Source of the DNA: Halobellus limi
GTDB lineage: Archaea > Halobacteriota > Halobacteria > Halobacteriales > Haloferacaceae
Direction: 5' to 3'
DNA length: 64,000 bases
Assembly (NCBI RefSeq): GCF_004799685.1
Contig: NZ_CP031311.1
Location: forward strand, 1,550,001 to 1,614,000
In this document: positions 61,303 to 64,000 of the stretch, piece by piece
How positions within the stretch are numbered: the first letter of the stretch is position 1
Layout: each line of letters opens with the position of its first letter
Made by a program: the position numbers and the translations under genes
The notes under the pieces: generated by a model
What the model was told of the DNA's origin: nothing
What the model saw: the letters and a program-made list of their open reading frames with translations, nothing else
The model's database searches: none

Positions 61303-62712
61303 ATGTCCGACGACGAGTACCGCATCGAGCGGGACAGCCTCGGAGAGATGCAGGTGCCGAGAGACGCCTACTGGGGCGCACAGACCCAGCGGGCCATCGA
61401 GAACTTCCCGATCTCCGGGATCGCGTTCGGGCGACGCTTCGTCCGCGCGCTCGGGATCGTGAAGAAGGCCGCCGCGCGGGCGAACCGCGACCTCGGACTC
61501 GTCGACGACGAGGTCGCCGAGGCCATCGTCGAGGCCGCCGACGAGGTCATCGCCGGCGAGCACGACGACCAGTTCCCGGTCGACGTGTTCCAGACCGGAT
61601 CGGGCACCTCCTCGAACATGAACGCCAACGAGGTGATCGCCAACCGGGCGGCCGAGATTATGGGCGAGTCGATCGGCGACCGAGCGGTCCACCCGAACGA
61701 CCACGTCAACTACGGGCAGTCGTCGAACGACGTGATCCCGACGGCGATGCACGTCTCCGCTCTCGAAGCCGTCCAGAAGGACCTGACCCCCGCGCTCGAA
61801 ACGCTCGCGGAATCGCTCGAAGCGAAGGAGTCGGAGTTCGACGGCGTCGTAAAGACGGGTCGAACGCACCTGCAGGACGCCACGCCGATCCGACTCGGTC
61901 AGGAGTTCGCCGGCTACCGCACGCAGGTCGAGAAGGGGATCGCCCGCGCCGAGGACGTCAGCGACCACCTCGGCGAACTCGCGCTCGGCGGCACCGCCGT
62001 CGGCACCGGGCTCAACACGCATCCGGAGTTCCCCGAGCGCGCCGCCGAGTACATGTCCGAGGAGACGGGCCTCTCGTTCCGACCGGCGGACAGCCACTTC
62101 GAGGCGCAGGCCGCCCACGACGCGATGAACGAGGCCCACGGCGCGCTCCGCACGGTCGCGGGCTCGCTGAACAAGATCGCGAACGACCTCCGGCTGCTGG
62201 CGTCGGGGCCGCGGAACGGCCTGGGCGAGATCGAACAGCCGGAAAACCAGCCCGGGAGTTCGATCATGCCCGGCAAGATCAACCCGGTCGTCGCCGAGGC
62301 GGTCAACCAGGTCCACAAGCAGGTCGTCGGCAACGACGCCGCCGTCGCCGCGGGCGCGGCGGAGGGACAGATCGATCTGAACCTCTACAAGCCCGTCCTC
62401 GCGCACAACTTCCTCCAGTCGGCCGAACTGCTCGCGAACGCCTCCGAGGTCTTCGCCGAGCGCTTCGTCGCGAAACTCGAGGCCAACGAGGAGGTCTGTC
62501 AGGAACAGGTCGAGCGGTCGATGGCGCTGGCGACGGCGCTGAACCCGACGATCGGCTACGACAAGGCCAGCGAGGTCGCGAAGGCGGCGCTGAAGGAGGG
62601 GAAGACGGTCCGAGAGGTCGTCGTCGAGAAAGGGTACCTCACCGAGGAGGAGGCCGACGAGGTTCTCGACCCCGAGTCGATGACCTACCGCGGCATCCTC
62701 GGCGAGGACTGA
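61303..62712 (+). CDS. fumC: Class II fumarate hydratase
   Basis: A 469-residue fumarase/aspartase superfamily enzyme. It has GSGTSSNMNANEVIANRA, GQSSNDVIPTAMH (substrate His), KTGRTHLQDATP and the flexible catalytic loop GSSIMPGKINPV. It catalyses fumarate to L-malate in the citric-acid cycle. A TATA-like ggttttacg at about 61269-61277 lies 26-34 bases before the ATG, and no other gene is coupled to it. Confidence 0.95.
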   Translation: MSDDEYRIERDSLGEMQVPRDAYWGAQTQRAIENFPISGIAFGRRFVRALGIVKKAAARANRDLGLVDDEVAEAIVEAADEVIAGEHDDQFPVDVFQTGSGTSSNMNANEVIANRAAEIMGESIGDRAVHPNDHVNYGQSSNDVIPTAMHVSALEAVQKDLTPALETLAESLEAKESEFDGVVKTGRTHLQDATPIRLGQEFAGYRTQVEKGIARAEDVSDHLGELALGGTAVGTGLNTHPEFPERAAEYMSEETGLSFRPADSHFEAQAAHDAMNEAHGALRTVAGSLNKIANDLRLLASGPRNGLGEIEQPENQPGSSIMPGKINPVVAEAVNQVHKQVVGNDAAVAAGAAEGQIDLNLYKPVLAHNFLQSAELLANASEVFAERFVAKLEANEEVCQEQVERSMALATALNPTIGYDKASEVAKAALKEGKTVREVVVEKGYLTEEEADEVLDPESMTYRGILGED

Positions 62713-62765
62713 GCCGGCGGTCGGTGTCGCACTCGGGGCGTTAAACAGGCCTCTTCGGGGATCTC

Positions 62766-62831
62766 TCGGGCGGTCTCGGAACCTCGCTCGGGCAGTCTCG
62801 GGACCTCACTCGGGCGCTCTTGCCTCCGACC
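62766..62831. repeat. 22-bp tandem repeat downstream of fumC
   Basis: Units at 62766-62787 and 62788-62809 are close copies (tcgggc.gtctcgg.acctc), and a diverged third follows to about 62831. They start about 54 bases after the fumC stop and do not overlap a gene end. Confidence 0.55.
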
Positions 62832-62902
62832 GCGCTCGACCCGCGAACGCGACTCGGCCGCGCGCTCGCACACTTATTGCCCCTGCGGCCGCACGTGGGC
62901 GT

Positions 62903-63670
62903 ATGGCGGGTCCGACCCCCGACGAACTGCGTTCCGTCGTCGATCGGTTTCCGACGCCCCCCGACGCCGAGGCGTTCGGCCGCGCCGACGAACTGCTCGA
63001 CGGCACGTACAGCGCGATCGCCGAATCGTGGTATCCGGAGTTGCGACGCCTCGCGACCGCGTACGCCGAGGGCGACGTCCTCCGCGAATCGGTGCTCGAA
63101 CACGTCGAGGCGGTCCCCTCCTTCCGGATCTCGGAGGGGGCAACGCCGCTGACTCGGCGGCGCGAGGCGCTCGCGACCGCCGCCGAGACGCTCGATTCGG
63201 TGGCCGAGGTCTCGGCGTGGTACGACGACCTGCGGACGCTGCTCGCGGACTCGCCCGACTCGCGTTCGCTCCTCGAACGGCTCCTCCACGACTTCGGATA
63301 CGCGGCCGCCCACGTCCTCTTCCTCGGTGCGTCCTCGCCGGAGCAGGTGGTGCGCCGACTCCGCTGGGCCTACCGGACCGTGGGCGTCCGGATCGATTCG
63401 GTGAGCTCTGAGGCCGGGACCGAACGAACGACGTTCACGTGTCCGTACCGGGACGTCGCGGCCGGGCGGTGCGGCAAACGGTGGGTGTGCCACGAGAAAC
63501 TCGACCGCGTCGACGACGGCTACGTGACCTACCTCCGGGAACGCGGGATCGACTACCAGCGGCCGCGCGGCTGCGCCGAGTCCGAGCGGTGCCACTCGTC
63601 GGTCGCGCGGGACGGTCCGTCGCAGTGGTGGCCGAAGACGCCGCCCTCAGCGGTGGAGCGTGAACCGTGA
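62903..63670 (+). CDS. Conserved-looking protein with C-terminal cysteine cluster, unrecognised
   Basis: A 255-residue protein. The first 170 residues are helical. The C-terminal 80 carry four to six cysteines in pairs (FTCPYRDVAAGRCGKRWVC, RGCAESERC) plus His, like a metal-binding or redox site. No nucleotide-binding or signal sequence is visible. The stop overlaps the GTG start of a methyltransferase (GTGA), so the two are probably functionally linked. I do not recognise the family. Confidence 0.7.
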   Translation: MAGPTPDELRSVVDRFPTPPDAEAFGRADELLDGTYSAIAESWYPELRRLATAYAEGDVLRESVLEHVEAVPSFRISEGATPLTRRREALATAAETLDSVAEVSAWYDDLRTLLADSPDSRSLLERLLHDFGYAAAHVLFLGASSPEQVVRRLRWAYRTVGVRIDSVSSEAGTERTTFTCPYRDVAAGRCGKRWVCHEKLDRVDDGYVTYLRERGIDYQRPRGCAESERCHSSVARDGPSQWWPKTPPSAVEREP

Positions 63671-64000
63671 CGCCGAGCGGTTCGGATCGGGACGGACCCG
63701 CGCCGTTCGACCTGGACGCCGCCCGGCGCATCCGCCGGGAGTACGGCGCGTGGGCCCCGATATACGACTGGTTCGCGCGGGCGACGGCCTCGATCGGCGG
63801 CGTCCGCGACGGCTGCGCGGCCGCGCTCGACCTCGATCCGGGCGATACCGTCGTCGACTTCGGCTGCGGCCCCGGCGTCAACTTCCCGGTGCTGCGCGAG
63901 GCCGTCGGGGCCGACGGCCGCGTCGTCGGCGTCGACGTCACCGGACCGATGCTCGACCGGGCGCGGGGGCTCGTCGAGCGGCGCGGCTGGGAGAACGTCG
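63667..64000 (+). CDS. SAM-dependent methyltransferase, N-terminal part (cut by window end)
   Basis: It starts with GTG overlapping the preceding stop and is open to the end of the window (111 codons seen). The class I methyltransferase fold begins with YGAWAPIYDWFAR, then the SAM-binding motif VVDFGCGPGVN and the acidic strand VVGVDVTGPML. It resembles UbiE/COQ5-type C- or O-methyltransferases; the substrate is unknown. Confidence 0.85.
   Translation, partial: MTPSGSDRDGPAPFDLDAARRIRREYGAWAPIYDWFARATASIGGVRDGCAAALDLDPGDTVVDFGCGPGVNFPVLREAVGADGRVVGVDVTGPMLDRARGLVERRGWENV

Overview
The window is chromosomal DNA of a haloarchaeon (class Halobacteria). The evidence is a GC-rich sequence, strongly acidic proteins, archaeal TATA elements 20-30 bases before leaderless or short-leader starts, Tat lipoprotein signals with a lipobox Cys, and lineage-typical genes (phosphomevalonate decarboxylase, geranylgeranyl reductase-like flavoprotein, two-domain TrkA proteins). 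I see no rRNA, tRNA, CRISPR, integrase or insertion sequence. The genus cannot be fixed from the sequence alone.

Layout. 1-3.9 kb: an amidohydrolase tail coupled to a Rieske ferredoxin, a malate/lactate dehydrogenase-like gene, a Tat lipoprotein substrate-binding protein and a UspA protein. 4.1-9.6 kb: a complete 2-oxoacid dehydrogenase complex (E1 alpha, E1 beta, E2, E3). 9.7-14.2 kb: a hydroxyacid dehydrogenase, an IclR regulator, a DUF3237 protein, an AT-rich spacer, phosphomevalonate decarboxylase and DoxX. 14.6-19.5 kb: a secreted CARDB-like protein, an RND/MMPL exporter and a TrmB regulator, closely coupled. 19.6-20.6 kb: acylphosphatase and a membrane-tethered winged-helix regulator.

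20.8-39.9 kb is the striking part: five co-directional genes for exported multidomain proteins. They are a 3629-residue protein with two glucose/sorbosone-dehydrogenase propellers, seven malectin-like and six PKD domains; a Tat-exported phosphoesterase-like/LamG/NPCBM protein; two PKD-rich proteins; and a membrane-anchored cohesin-like protein. Three of them carry the same dockerin-like 60-residue module. A fourth has a canonical dockerin with an adjacent cohesin-like domain. I read this as a candidate archaeal cohesin-dockerin surface complex for binding and oxidising polysaccharide. That is inference and has not been demonstrated.

40-48.4 kb: GlmM, a BMP-type nucleoside ABC importer (lipoprotein, double ATPase, two permeases, the second frameshifted) and a geranylgeranyl reductase family flavoprotein. 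48.5-57.5 kb: a transglutaminase-like protein, an EEP-family nuclease/phosphatase, a GMC oxidoreductase with a frameshifted subunit 3, and several poorly known membrane or conserved proteins. 57.5-64 kb: MutY, a small conserved protein, BolA, a K+ channel-like TrkA protein, class II fumarase, a cysteine-rich conserved protein and the start of a methyltransferase.

A pattern cuts across the regions. At least five genes (uspA-like, E2, cohesin-like, BMP lipoprotein, a small membrane protein) have short tandem duplications (unit 19-35 bp) that begin at or overlap their stop codons. The two frameshifts both look like the loss of one base in a G/C homopolymer, so sequencing error must be excluded first.
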